Part shown: piece by piece, positions 6,499-12,920 of the stretch | Numbering within the stretch: the stretch's first letter is position 1 | Layout of the letters: each line of letters opens with the position of its first letter | Assembly (NCBI GenBank): GCA_964617695.1 | Contig: CAZTYW010000060.1 | Coordinates: forward strand, 1-12,920 | Source: CAZTYW01 sp964617695 | GTDB lineage: Bacteria > Chloroflexota > Dehalococcoidia > UBA2247 > RBG-13-53-26 | Reading direction: 5' to 3' | DNA: 12,920 bases | Notes under the pieces: model-generated | The model's database searches: none | Seen by the model: only the letters and a program-made list of their open reading frames with translations | Told to the model about the DNA's origin: nothing | Translations under genes and position numbers: made by a program

Positions 6499-7647
6499 CT
6501 ACCTCCCCATCATTTCTAGGAATGCCTGGACTCTCGTCCTGAGCTGTCCGATACCGGCCATGAGGTATTCCCTGTCGAGCCGGATGTAGGGAATGCCTGC
6601 TTCCTTGAGGTCCTCGCCGGTCATGAACTGCTCGCCCGTCCAGTTGTCGCACATGACCAGCCGCTCGGCGATCACCCCGTCCACTTTGAAGTCGCGGACC
6701 ATGTCCTTGATGAAGGCAGACCTTCTCGGTTGGTCCAGAAACATTCTGGCGCAGGATGGGCGGTCGGCAATGTAGTAGCGGCCCAGGGCAGCAACGGGGT
6801 CACTTGCCTTCTCGTCGACGTCCTTCCACATGATTCTGGTGCCAAAGCACAGACTGTCTGTGGCCACCAGGCCCCCCTGGCTCTCAATGACCTCTATGTA
6901 AGCGGGGTCGTCAAGTATGCCGCCGATCAGCATTATTCGGGCCCGGTAGTCGGACTGGCCGTCTTTCGACGAGGCAATCTCCTCCAGTAGCTGCCTCAGC
7001 ATCTCGTTGTATTCTTTCCTCGGCATGGCGGTACCGGCCACCATGACAGCCAGTGCTTCGGCGCCGGTGATTGGTGGCTTGTCTGCCTTTCTCAGTTCGT
7101 AAAGCTGCCTTTGCAGCCTGCGCGTTTCGTTGTGGAGCTTGATGGCGTCCCAAAGACGCTCATCTGTGATCTCGACGCTGAACTGCTTGCCCAGGGTTTC
7201 CCTGAGCAAGGCTATTTCCTGGGAGTACCAGTCTACCTGCGGACCGGTCACCTTCTTGGGAAGACTCAACAGCCGCAGGTAGGGAGTCTTTATCTTGCGC
7301 AGCCAGTGGTCATAGATGCGGCGGATGTGATCGCAGCTACTGACCCAGACCACACCATCGAGAAAGGCGTACTCACCCCTGAGACCCAGGTCGAGGGAGT
7401 GGCGGCAAAAGCTGCAGTTGATACTGCTAACACATGTGTCCGCCATGTCCGTTCCGGTGCTGCCCGTTCCCCGCATACGGTAGGGAACGAAGCCTGCCGC
7501 AGTGATGACCTCCTCAGGCACGTAAGAACAGTAGCACCCGACAATCTTGCCTCCCTGGTCCTTCCACTTCTGCAATGCAGGATTGACCAGGGTCTGTGTT
7601 GCTTCCTGGAACTGTTCCAACGCTTTGGACTTCAGCTTCGACTCCAA
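6499..7647 (-). CDS. 2-hydroxyacyl-CoA dehydratase / benzoyl-CoA reductase family subunit (BcrC/HgdB-like)
   Basis: The 382-residue protein is the second HGD-D family subunit and is about the size of BcrC and HgdB. The N-terminal motif GCYCSYVPEEVITAAG (37-52) carries C38 and C40, NCSFCR (77-82) carries C78 and C81, and MCDNWTGEQF (332-341) carries C333. C40, C78 or C81, and C333 are in the usual places for the three ligands of a [4Fe-4S] cluster. C38, C72 and C105 are additional. The start is TTG at 7647: no in-frame ATG lies nearby, and a strong AAAGGGGGG (7655-7663) is seven bases upstream. An ATG at 7652 is out of frame and soon meets a stop. It is the first gene of the minus-strand cluster. 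The gene order (BcrC-like, BcrB-like, activase) parallels the bcrCBAD order of Thauera, but with one activase instead of two. Confidence 0.92.
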   Translation of the reverse strand: MESKLKSKALEQFQEATQTLVNPALQKWKDQGGKIVGCYCSYVPEEVITAAGFVPYRMRGTGSTGTDMADTCVSSINCSFCRHSLDLGLRGEYAFLDGVVWVSSCDHIRRIYDHWLRKIKTPYLRLLSLPKKVTGPQVDWYSQEIALLRETLGKQFSVEITDERLWDAIKLHNETRRLQRQLYELRKADKPPITGAEALAVMVAGTAMPRKEYNEMLRQLLEEIASSKDGQSDYRARIMLIGGILDDPAYIEVIESQGGLVATDSLCFGTRIMWKDVDEKASDPVAALGRYYIADRPSCARMFLDQPRRSAFIKDMVRDFKVDGVIAERLVMCDNWTGEQFMTGEDLKEAGIPYIRLDREYLMAGIGQLRTRVQAFLEMMGR

Positions 7648-7654
7648 TTCATTT

Positions 7655-7663
7655 CCCCCCTTT
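7655..7663 (-). promoter_or_regulatory. Ribosome binding site that supports a TTG start
   Basis: On the minus strand AAAGGGGGG is followed by seven bases and then TTG. This decides the start of the BcrC/HgdB-like gene, since no in-frame ATG is close and the nearby ATG at 7652 leads into a stop after a few codons. Confidence 0.65.
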
Positions 7664-8011
7664 CTGAACAGCCTTTGTGGTTAGGGTGCATACTTCATAT
7701 CGGGCACCGACCACGGAGACGCTGGTTGGCCGTCAGACTATCCACGTGGCCAGCGGCGCATTCGGCTTCTGAATCTCACCAGGCTGCCAACATGAGACTC
7801 AAGGATCACTGTGCACTGCTGGAAATATCTGTGGCCGAGGTGCAATGCTGCCTCGGGGACAAGACAACCCCCACCACCGCGGCATCCCTGCTGCCCGTGT
7901 GCCTTGGCCCATGTGGCTTAGTGGAGCATAGAGTGAAACAAGAAGGTACGCGAATCTCCAACGGGACCTTTCTAAAACCGTCTGAACCTCTAATGATGCC
8001 CTTTTAGGACT

Positions 8012-8040
8012 ATTTTTCAACACAGTCGATCCTTTGTCAA
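8012..8040 (-). promoter_or_regulatory. Candidate sigma-70 promoter for the dehydratase-type cluster
   Basis: On the minus strand a perfect -35 box TTGACA (8035-8040) is followed after exactly 17 bases by AAAAAT (8012-8017), which matches the -10 consensus at four of six positions. It faces the BcrC/HgdB-like gene, whose start is about 360 bases away. Another promoter closer to the gene cannot be excluded. Confidence 0.45.
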
Positions 8041-8184
8041 GTTCAGCCTATTCTGCTACGCACTCCTGGCGGTGAGTAACTGTCCATCCGTTTGCGCCAT
8101 TGTGGATGCTGGTATCCGCTTCGAATGAGGCTTCCGGTCGGCGCAGAGGAAGGAATCAGGTCTCGGAAGGGGCACACACGCCAA

Positions 8185-8215
8185 TTGTGTCTGCAGACAA
8201 ACATTATCGTATAAT
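8185..8215 (+). promoter_or_regulatory. Candidate promoter of the methyltransferase gene
   Basis: A perfect -10 box TATAAT lies at 8210-8215. The best -35 candidate is TTGTGT at 8185-8190 with a long 19-base spacer; a weaker TGTCTG at 8188-8193 would give 16. Transcription would start near 8222, about 45 bases before the GTG at 8268. The imperfect -35 suggests that expression may depend on an activator or be limited by a repressor. Confidence 0.5.
8188..8199. promoter_or_regulatory. 12-bp perfect palindrome over the -35 region (candidate operator)
   Basis: TGTCTGCAGACA is perfectly self-complementary and overlaps the -35 region of the TATAAT promoter at 8210-8215. A dyad in this place is typical of an operator for a dimeric regulator. 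No regulator gene is in the window, so the protein that binds it is unknown, and chance cannot be excluded for a 12-base palindrome. Confidence 0.35.
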
Positions 8216-8267
8216 GGGATGCAGAAAGGGGCTGGCATAGGTTGGGGTCTGAGATACGGGTCCTTCT

Positions 8268-8912
8268 GTGAAGACTGTGCAGCTTGCCAAGCGCACGCGT
8301 CAGGATCGTTCCAGGGATGCTGTCGAGCGTCCTGAGTCAGCCACCAGCAGGCGCAGGAGTTTGGCCAGGGTGGTTGGTGAGGGGCTGGCGCAAATGGGGT
8401 TCGAGAATGGTCGCATCCTCGACGTACCGACTGGCTCCGGCGAAGTCGCCATTTGCCTGGCGCGTACATTCCATGACGCCGAGGTGGTGGGTCTCGATTC
8501 GGCCGGTCCACGCCTTGAGTCAGCTCGCGCCGCAGCAGCGGAGGCGGGTCTATCCTGCAGGGTCTCGTTTGAGGTGGGCAATGTCTGGGAGATGCCTTTT
8601 GAAGACGATTCGTTCGATGCGGTGGTGAGCCTGGACACTTTTCATGCCGTCGATCGTCCCATCGCCATGCTGGACGAGGTTGAACGGGTTCTGGCTTCCG
8701 ACGGAGTGTTTCTGTTGAGCGACATCAAGCGGTCGTGGTTGAAATCCTTCATGCAGGCGCTGAAGGCTGGCTACACACCGGGCGAGGTCAAAGAGCTGTT
8801 GCAGCGCTCGAGGCTCAGGCCTTGGATTTTCCATACCTCGTTGCTGCGGTTTGGCGTCGTGGTGGGGGAACCGAGAGAGCACCGGCGCGTGCCGCTGCTA
8901 GCCCTTGCATAG
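8268..8912 (+). CDS. Class I SAM-dependent methyltransferase (UbiE-like)
   Basis: The product is 214 residues with a Rossmann-fold methyltransferase core. Motif I is ILDVPTGSGE (50-59), followed by VVGLD (73-77), whose Asp should bind the ribose of S-adenosylmethionine. A motif with GNVWEMPFEDDSFDAVVS comes next, then ERVLASDGVFLLSD, typical of the UbiE/small-molecule methyltransferase group. The substrate cannot be predicted. The N-terminal 40 residues are Arg-rich and may include an over-extended start: the chosen GTG at 8268 has only a poor upstream purine tract, and a GTG three codons later is equally possible. It is followed after 58 bases by the acyl-CoA synthetase gene on the same strand, so the two may share a transcript. 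Confidence 0.82.
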   Translation: MKTVQLAKRTRQDRSRDAVERPESATSRRRSLARVVGEGLAQMGFENGRILDVPTGSGEVAICLARTFHDAEVVGLDSAGPRLESARAAAAEAGLSCRVSFEVGNVWEMPFEDDSFDAVVSLDTFHAVDRPIAMLDEVERVLASDGVFLLSDIKRSWLKSFMQALKAGYTPGEVKELLQRSRLRPWIFHTSLLRFGVVVGEPREHRRVPLLALA

Positions 8913-8970
8913 CAGGACGGTAGTCTGCTGGGTTGAGGTAACATAACCATTCGATATTGCCTTCGCTATT

Positions 8971-10434
8971 GTGAGTAGGACTGACTCTCTGCAATCGATT
9001 TTCGACCCCAGGTCGGTAGCCGTTGCCGGGGCCGGCAGCGCCATAGGTCAGGCGTTCGTCGCTTGCCAACTTGATTCGGGCTTCAAAGGGAAGGTGTATG
9101 CGGTCAGCACCCAGGGTGGCGAAGTCCTTGGCCTACACGTCTACTCCAGCATCCAGGACATCGCCGAGCCTATCGATCTCGTCATTGCCTGTGTACCGGC
9201 GCGCTCGTCACCCGACCTGATCAAAGACTGCGTGGCAAAAGGGGTGAAAGCGGTCTCGTTCTTCACCGCTGGTTTCTCCGAGGTGGGGACTGAAGAGGGC
9301 CGGCAGTTGGAGGAGAAGGTGCTTGGCCTGGCACGCACCGGAGGGCTGCGGATACTTGGTCCCAATTGTGTCGGTGTTTACCACCCCAGGGTTGGTTTGT
9401 CCTTCAGTTCGGACTTCCCCAGGGAGAGCGGCCGTGCGGCCCTCATCTGTCAGAGCGGCGGGAATGCGATATACATGGTCCGCGCTGCCGCGCAAAGGGG
9501 AGTTCGTTTCAGTAAAGCGGTGTCCTATGGAAATGCCTCTGACATAGACGAGACGGAGTTGCTGGAATACCTGGCGCAGGACGCGGACACCGACATGGTG
9601 GCAGCCTACATTGAGGGCGTCAAAGACGGTCGGCGGTTCCATCGCACTCTCAAAGAGGTTTCCGCAGTGAAGCCTGTGGTCATTCTCAAATGCGGCAATA
9701 CTGAAGCCGGATCGAGAGCTGCCGCATCACACACCGGATCTCTGGCAGGCTCCGAACAGGTTTGGGACAGGCTCCTGCAGCAGTCCCACGCCATTCGGGT
9801 CTACGACACCGACGAACTTGTCGATATGCTGGTTGCCTTCTCCTACCTGCGTGTTCCTCAGGGCAGGCGGATAGGCGTGTTCGGGGCCGGTGGCGGTTTC
9901 AGCGTGATGACCACTGATGAGTACTCTGCTGCGGGTTTTGTCTTGCCGGAGATACCTGAGCGGTTGCAGGATGAGATCAGGAGAGACATTGGCGACTTCC
10001 TTAACACCGACGCCGGATTCATTCTGGGCAATCCCCTGGATGTCACCAATCTATACACGAAAGAGGGTCAATACAGGGTGCTCAGCAGACTGGCTGCCTG
10101 GGGTGACCTCGACCTGCTGGTGACCCAGTTCAGTGTGAATAACTCCGGCTGGCCGTACCAGGATTCTGGCTACAGTGCCTGGACTGACTTCTTCACTGAC
10201 GCCGTCATCAGGGTCCATGGCGAGACGGCCAAGCCCGTAGCTATCATAATCCATGCCGTCCTGACGGCCTGGGACTTCCACAGGGCTCTGGAACTGCGGC
10301 AGAAGTGCTGGCAAGCCGGTCTCCCCGTCTTTCGCAACATATCCAGCGCAGCCAGGGCTATGGATCGTTTCTTGCTCTACCACGAAAGGCGCGCTGCGAT
10401 GGCCGGGACTAGAAGCAGCCCCAGTAATCCCTGA
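8971..10434 (+). CDS. NDP-forming acyl-CoA synthetase, alpha part
   Basis: The 487-residue protein matches the alpha subunit of ADP-forming acetyl/acyl-CoA synthetases. An N-terminal CoA-binding Rossmann domain (DPRSVAVAGAG at 12-22, LGPNCVGV at 129-136) is followed by the succinyl-CoA ligase-like domain (ICQSGGNA at 159-166, and SHTGSLAG at 253-260 with H254 as the likely phosphorylated His), then a third domain to the end. These enzymes interconvert acyl-CoA, ADP and phosphate with acid, CoA and ATP. The ATP-grasp beta part, fused in many relatives, is absent and no beta gene is in the window, so a partner must be encoded elsewhere or the protein does another job. The GTG start at 8971 has no strong ribosome binding site, but the domain begins immediately after it. 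The end overlaps the convergent AcuC-like gene by 26 bases. Confidence 0.88.
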   Translation: MSRTDSLQSIFDPRSVAVAGAGSAIGQAFVACQLDSGFKGKVYAVSTQGGEVLGLHVYSSIQDIAEPIDLVIACVPARSSPDLIKDCVAKGVKAVSFFTAGFSEVGTEEGRQLEEKVLGLARTGGLRILGPNCVGVYHPRVGLSFSSDFPRESGRAALICQSGGNAIYMVRAAAQRGVRFSKAVSYGNASDIDETELLEYLAQDADTDMVAAYIEGVKDGRRFHRTLKEVSAVKPVVILKCGNTEAGSRAAASHTGSLAGSEQVWDRLLQQSHAIRVYDTDELVDMLVAFSYLRVPQGRRIGVFGAGGGFSVMTTDEYSAAGFVLPEIPERLQDEIRRDIGDFLNTDAGFILGNPLDVTNLYTKEGQYRVLSRLAAWGDLDLLVTQFSVNNSGWPYQDSGYSAWTDFFTDAVIRVHGETAKPVAIIIHAVLTAWDFHRALELRQKCWQAGLPVFRNISSAARAMDRFLLYHERRAAMAGTRSSPSNP

Positions 10435-11512
10435 TAGCGCTCTTGACTTGAGCCACTACCTTCTTAGTCAGTTCCAGCGAGGGATCAGTCCGGTACCGTT
10501 GAGGAATAGGGTTGGGGTCTTCCGGGAAAAGCTGAAAATCAGCCAGGCCCGAGATCAGAGCCAACCAGGCATAGGGCAAGACGTCCTTGTTGTAGCCGGA
10601 GCCGATGAGGTCAATCACCTTACCCTGGCACACGTTGGCCATTTTCCTGACTCGCTCTCCGATCAGCCTGAATCCGTTTACAGGAAGTCCGAGGCGGGTG
10701 AGTCCGTCGTCGAAATGAGGGTCGGAGCCGCCGTTCCGGATAATAATCTGCGGCTTGAATTCCGCGGTCAGTGGCTCGATGACTTCTTCAAAGGCCAACC
10801 GGTAAGATTCGTAGCCCGCCTCGACTGGCATCGGGACATTTACGGTAAACCCCTTTCCCTCGCCTGAACCTGTGTCCGATGCGAACCCGGTGCCAGGGTA
10901 GAGCGTCCTGGGGTCTTGATGAATGTCAATCAACAGAACATTGGGAGTTGAATAGAAGTAATCGCTGGTACCATTGCCTGCGTGGGCGTCGGTGTCCAGT
11001 ATGAGAACGCGTTCCAACCCATATCTGTCCATCACGTACCTGGCGGCAAAAGCCACATCGTTGTAGATACAGAATCCCTCTCCGTAGTTCGGGTGGGCAT
11101 GATGCATGCCTCCGCCAATACACACTGCCTTCTCGAACTCCCCGGATTGTAGCAGGTCGGCAGCCAGCTTGGCCTGGCCTATGATCAGCCTGGCTGCCTC
11201 TTCGAGCTTTCCGCACCTGCCAACCGGTGCGTTATCGCCTGAGTGGTACCGGAAGAATCCTCCATCGTGACTCAAGCCCAGGTTTGCAGCCCGATAGTGC
11301 TCTCGGGTGAAGTCAATGTAGTCCATTTGACATATTGTCAGAAGGTCCTCGTCGGTCGCCGGGTCAGATTTGATCACACGGTAGTTGTCACCCTCGCTCA
11401 GGTTCTCTCGCAAGAAGCGAGGGAATACCTCGTAGCGGTCTCCCCTGAAGGGGTGTCCTGGACCAAAGTCGTATTCCTTCAACTCTTCCCGGTAGAGGAT
11501 TGCGATTGGCAT
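10409..11512 (-). CDS. Histone deacetylase family / AcuC-like amidohydrolase
   Basis: The 367-residue protein has the arginase/deacetylase fold signatures of the class I/II HDAC and AcuC family. The His-His dyad is H137/H138 in GGGMHHAHP. Zinc ligands are D175 and H177 in LDTDAHAGNG, and D264 in NGGSDPH. The C-terminal glycine loop with the catalytic-type Tyr is GSGYNKD (Y307). All catalytic elements are present, so an active zinc deacetylase or related acyl-amide hydrolase is expected. In Bacillus, AcuC removes acetyl groups from acetyl-CoA synthetase. A similar role toward the convergent synthetase gene is attractive but only inferred; acetylpolyamine or other amides are alternatives. A perfect AGGAGG lies 6-7 bases before the ATG at 11512. 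The last 26 bases overlap the synthetase gene on the other strand, leaving no room for a terminator between them. Confidence 0.88.
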   Translation of the reverse strand: MPIAILYREELKEYDFGPGHPFRGDRYEVFPRFLRENLSEGDNYRVIKSDPATDEDLLTICQMDYIDFTREHYRAANLGLSHDGGFFRYHSGDNAPVGRCGKLEEAARLIIGQAKLAADLLQSGEFEKAVCIGGGMHHAHPNYGEGFCIYNDVAFAARYVMDRYGLERVLILDTDAHAGNGTSDYFYSTPNVLLIDIHQDPRTLYPGTGFASDTGSGEGKGFTVNVPMPVEAGYESYRLAFEEVIEPLTAEFKPQIIIRNGGSDPHFDDGLTRLGLPVNGFRLIGERVRKMANVCQGKVIDLIGSGYNKDVLPYAWLALISGLADFQLFPEDPNPIPQRYRTDPSLELTKKVVAQVKSAIRDYWGCF

Positions 11513-11730
11513 TCTCAGACCTCCTGATGTATGCTGCTGCCGGTCAGCTGGAAGGCTGACGCCGCGGAGCTTTGCGCCTTCTCGTTGCTGCTTTCAATTG
11601 TTCGTGCGCTGTAGTATTCTAGTTGATGATTGGCGGATTCCGTCATCACATGCCAGCCTGCTGATGCCGTGAGCGTCCGGGATTGCCCTGTATGTGGCTG
11701 GCTCCCCGCTGAGGGACACAGGACTGCAAC

Positions 11731-12273
11731 TTGAAACTGGATCTGCACACTCACTGCCGCGAGGCGACTGCCTGTCCCACACCCACTCTGGACATCGCAA
11801 GGAAGATTGTGGACGCGGTAAAGGCCAAAGGACTGGACGGAATTGCCATCACAGAGCATTATACCAGTGACTATGCGTATCAGGTAAGGGAGCTCATTGA
11901 TCGGCATCTCGGGGGCCAGATATTGGTCATCCCGGGATGGGAAGTCGACAAGGTGTTCCTGGGCATTGACAGGGGGGTGGTGCATGTGGTGGAGCTATTC
12001 TTGCCCGGCGATGTCACCTTCAGATTCATAGCTCACCCAGGCCATCCGTACTCGAGGGATCTCAATTCCCGCATAGATGGTACCGTCCATGGCATTGAGC
12101 TCAGGAATCCGGCGCACGACCGCGAGATGGATGAAGAGATGATAAGACGGCTGGCTGAGGAGCACAACCTTATCTTGCTGACCAACAGTGATGCGCATGA
12201 GTTGGGCGATATTGGCGAGCTTTACAACGAGATTGACATAACCGACCTCTATGCACGGGCCACCGCAGGCTAG
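11731..12273 (+). CDS. PHP-domain metal-dependent phosphoesterase
   Basis: The 180-residue protein is a compact PHP domain (polymerase and histidinol phosphatase family). Metal ligands are visible in order: HTH at 6-8, TEH at 41-43, E71 in GWEVD, H85, H102 in AHPGH, and NSDAH with D154 and H156. TEH replaces the more usual TDH, a conservative change. Such stand-alone domains cleave phosphomonoesters or short nucleotides using two or three metal ions; the substrate here is not known. The start is TTG at 11731, directly before KLDLHTHC, with AGGA about nine bases upstream; no ATG is available. It is divergent from the AcuC-like gene, with 218 bases between them that should hold both promoters. 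Confidence 0.85.
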   Translation: MKLDLHTHCREATACPTPTLDIARKIVDAVKAKGLDGIAITEHYTSDYAYQVRELIDRHLGGQILVIPGWEVDKVFLGIDRGVVHVVELFLPGDVTFRFIAHPGHPYSRDLNSRIDGTVHGIELRNPAHDREMDEEMIRRLAEEHNLILLTNSDAHELGDIGELYNEIDITDLYARATAG

Positions 12274-12595
12274 CCATGGTCGGCCCTATCTGTTACCGTG
12301 ATTCTGCCCCCGTACAAGCTGTTCGTACAGTGCTCCAGACGACAGACTGTCATGTTACGGCTTATCAGGTGACTATGCTGCCGCAGTGATTTGCGCCTCA
12401 CGGTTCGGGTACTTTCTCGCAAGGGCAACTGGATGCGCGCACCTATGCCAATTCTTCGGGACCTCATGATTATGGCAGAACTCTTCCACCTAGAGCGATT
12501 TGGTGTTTGCCCCTGCGCGAAATTGGTATGGGCCTCGTTGTTGTGACGGCGGTTCAGGCCTATCATGGTAGCCAGGCCATTTTCACCCCTGCTCA
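12274..12595. other. Intergenic stretch upstream of a strong terminator
   Basis: No open frame in these 320 bases looks coding. A TTGTTG (12538-12543) with a 17-base spacer to TATCAT (12561-12566) is a moderate promoter candidate only about 30 bases before the terminator stem. GACAGACTGTC at 12341-12351 is a short palindrome. CCCCT-GCTC-AGGGG at 12586-12599 can form a small stem that shares four bases with the terminator. The stretch may be a long 3' untranslated region of the PHP gene or may contain a short noncoding transcript. Confidence 0.4.
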
Positions 12596-12631
12596 GGGGA
12601 GGAAGAAGAGAGGTCTTCTTCCTCCCCTTTT
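12596..12631 (+). terminator. Strong intrinsic terminator
   Basis: A perfect 14-bp stem (12596-12609 with 12614-12627) closes on a GAGG loop and is followed by TTTT (12628-12631), so it works for plus-strand transcription. On the minus strand the stem is not followed by a T-run. It would end read-through from the PHP gene, about 320 bases upstream, and insulate the tRNA promoter. Confidence 0.85.
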
Positions 12632-12772
12632 GCCGAAAGCCCCTGGACAGATGTCGCGCATATACCTCTTGTCGCCTTCTTCAGATGCCACTCGGCCTTT
12701 GGCAACCTGACAACCTGTTGGGTTGGCAACCGCTCGCCTCTCGGGACTGGTGCTCGGGGAACACGGGTTCGT

Positions 12773-12801
12773 TTGAAAATAGCAGGCTGTGCCACTATAA
12801 T
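12773..12801 (+). promoter_or_regulatory. Near-consensus sigma-70 promoter of the tRNA gene
   Basis: TTGAAA (12773-12778) and TATAAT (12796-12801) are separated by exactly 17 bases. Transcription would begin around 12808, about 22 bases before the mature tRNA end. This is the best promoter in the window, as expected for a stable RNA. Confidence 0.8.
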
Positions 12802-12829
12802 TGGGCTGCGAAACCTGGGACCAGACAGA

Positions 12830-12901
12830 GGGGTCGTAGCTCAGCGGCAGAGCGGCCGGCTCATAACCGGTTGGTCGCAGGTTCGAATCCTGCCGACCCC
12901 A
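12830..12901 (+). tRNA. tRNA with anticodon CAU (Met, or Ile2 read through lysidine)
   Basis: A complete cloverleaf is visible: acceptor GGGGTCG with CGACCCC, D stem GCTC/GAGC, anticodon stem GCCGG/CCGGT with loop CTCATAA (anticodon CAT at 12862-12864), variable loop TGGTC, T stem GCAGG/CCTGC with loop TTCGAAT, and discriminator A at 12901. The CCA end is not encoded (CTG follows), so it must be added by the nucleotidyltransferase. It lacks the run of three G-C pairs expected at the base of an initiator anticodon stem, so it is not initiator tRNA. A CAU anticodon serves elongator Met or, when C34 is modified to lysidine, Ile AUA. The TTGGTCGC segment after the anticodon stem resembles the Ile2 type, so the identity stays open. 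Confidence 0.93.
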
Positions 12902-12920
12902 CTGGCCTCCGCTCCAGAAT

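Larger units (their letters stand above)
7648..8267. other. Divergent intergenic region and long leader of the dehydratase-type cluster
   Basis: These 620 bases separate the minus-strand dehydratase-type cluster from the plus-strand methyltransferase gene. I see no convincing coding frame. Candidate promoters for both directions lie in the distal part (8012-8040 for minus, 8185-8215 for plus). If the minus promoter is right, the cluster has a leader of about 350 nt. The leader contains a 6-bp hairpin CCGAGG/CCTCGG with a 10-base loop (7835-7840 and 7851-7856) and a CGCTGG/CCAGCG inverted repeat at 7720-7755. No riboswitch family is recognisable by eye. Confidence 0.45.

Noticed and set aside
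7111..8007. Plus-strand open frame of 298 codons opposite the start of the dehydratase-type cluster
   Set aside because: Its first half is the exact complement of the well-supported BcrC/HgdB-like gene, and the translation has no recognisable domain; GC-rich shadow frame.
7799..8023. Possible small minus-strand gene in the leader of the dehydratase-type cluster
   Set aside because: Its start codon would lie inside the candidate promoter, it has no ribosome binding site, and the translation looks random.
8056..8511. Minus-strand open frame of 151 codons opposite the methyltransferase start
   Set aside because: It lies antisense to a gene with clear methyltransferase motifs, its translation is Pro/Arg/His-rich without any motif, and it covers the plus-strand promoter region.

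Overview
The window (about 12.9 kb, moderately GC-rich) looks like the chromosome of a strictly anaerobic bacterium. Oxygen-sensitive radical-type chemistry (2-hydroxyacyl-CoA dehydratase / benzoyl-CoA reductase family), a CooC-like ATPase, an acetyl-CoA-synthase-like protein, an ADP-forming acyl-CoA synthetase subunit and a tRNA gene without an encoded CCA together suggest an anaerobic Chloroflexota (Dehalococcoidia-like) or similar lineage. That placement is inference, since no phylogenetic marker is present. I see no phage, transposon, CRISPR or plasmid signature.

Layout. 1-591: no recognisable gene. 592-990 (+): small protein of unknown function. 1150-1434 (-): small HNH-like protein whose catalytic histidine position looks altered. 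1435-1836: no convincing gene. 1837-2388 (-): DEDDy exonuclease of the YprB/RNase_H_2 type. 2545-7647 (-): the centrepiece, five genes read in the order BcrC/HgdB-like subunit, BcrB/HgdA-like subunit, ATP-hydrolysing activase, acetyl-CoA-synthase-like protein without its nickel-site domain, and CooC-like ATPase. A candidate promoter (8012-8040) would give this cluster a leader of about 350 nt. 8268-10434 (+): a SAM methyltransferase and the alpha part of an NDP-forming acyl-CoA synthetase, behind a TATAAT promoter overlapped by a 12-bp palindrome. 10409-11512 (-): an AcuC-like histone-deacetylase-family enzyme whose 3' end overlaps the synthetase gene. 11731-12273 (+): a PHP-domain phosphoesterase. 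12596-12631: a very strong intrinsic terminator with no obvious gene just upstream. 12830-12901 (+): a tRNA with anticodon CAU behind a near-consensus promoter.

How it may work together. In known members of the dehydratase/reductase family, the activase uses ATP to push a low-potential electron into a two-subunit iron-sulfur enzyme acting on an acyl-CoA. Here those three parts are followed on the same strand by two proteins from the carbon-monoxide/acetyl-CoA world, although no CO dehydrogenase or complete acetyl-CoA synthase is present. This pairing is the best candidate in the window for an undescribed system. The substrate cannot be read from the sequence. Downstream, an acyl-CoA synthetase subunit and a deacetylase-family enzyme point to acyl-CoA formation and possible control by lysine acylation.
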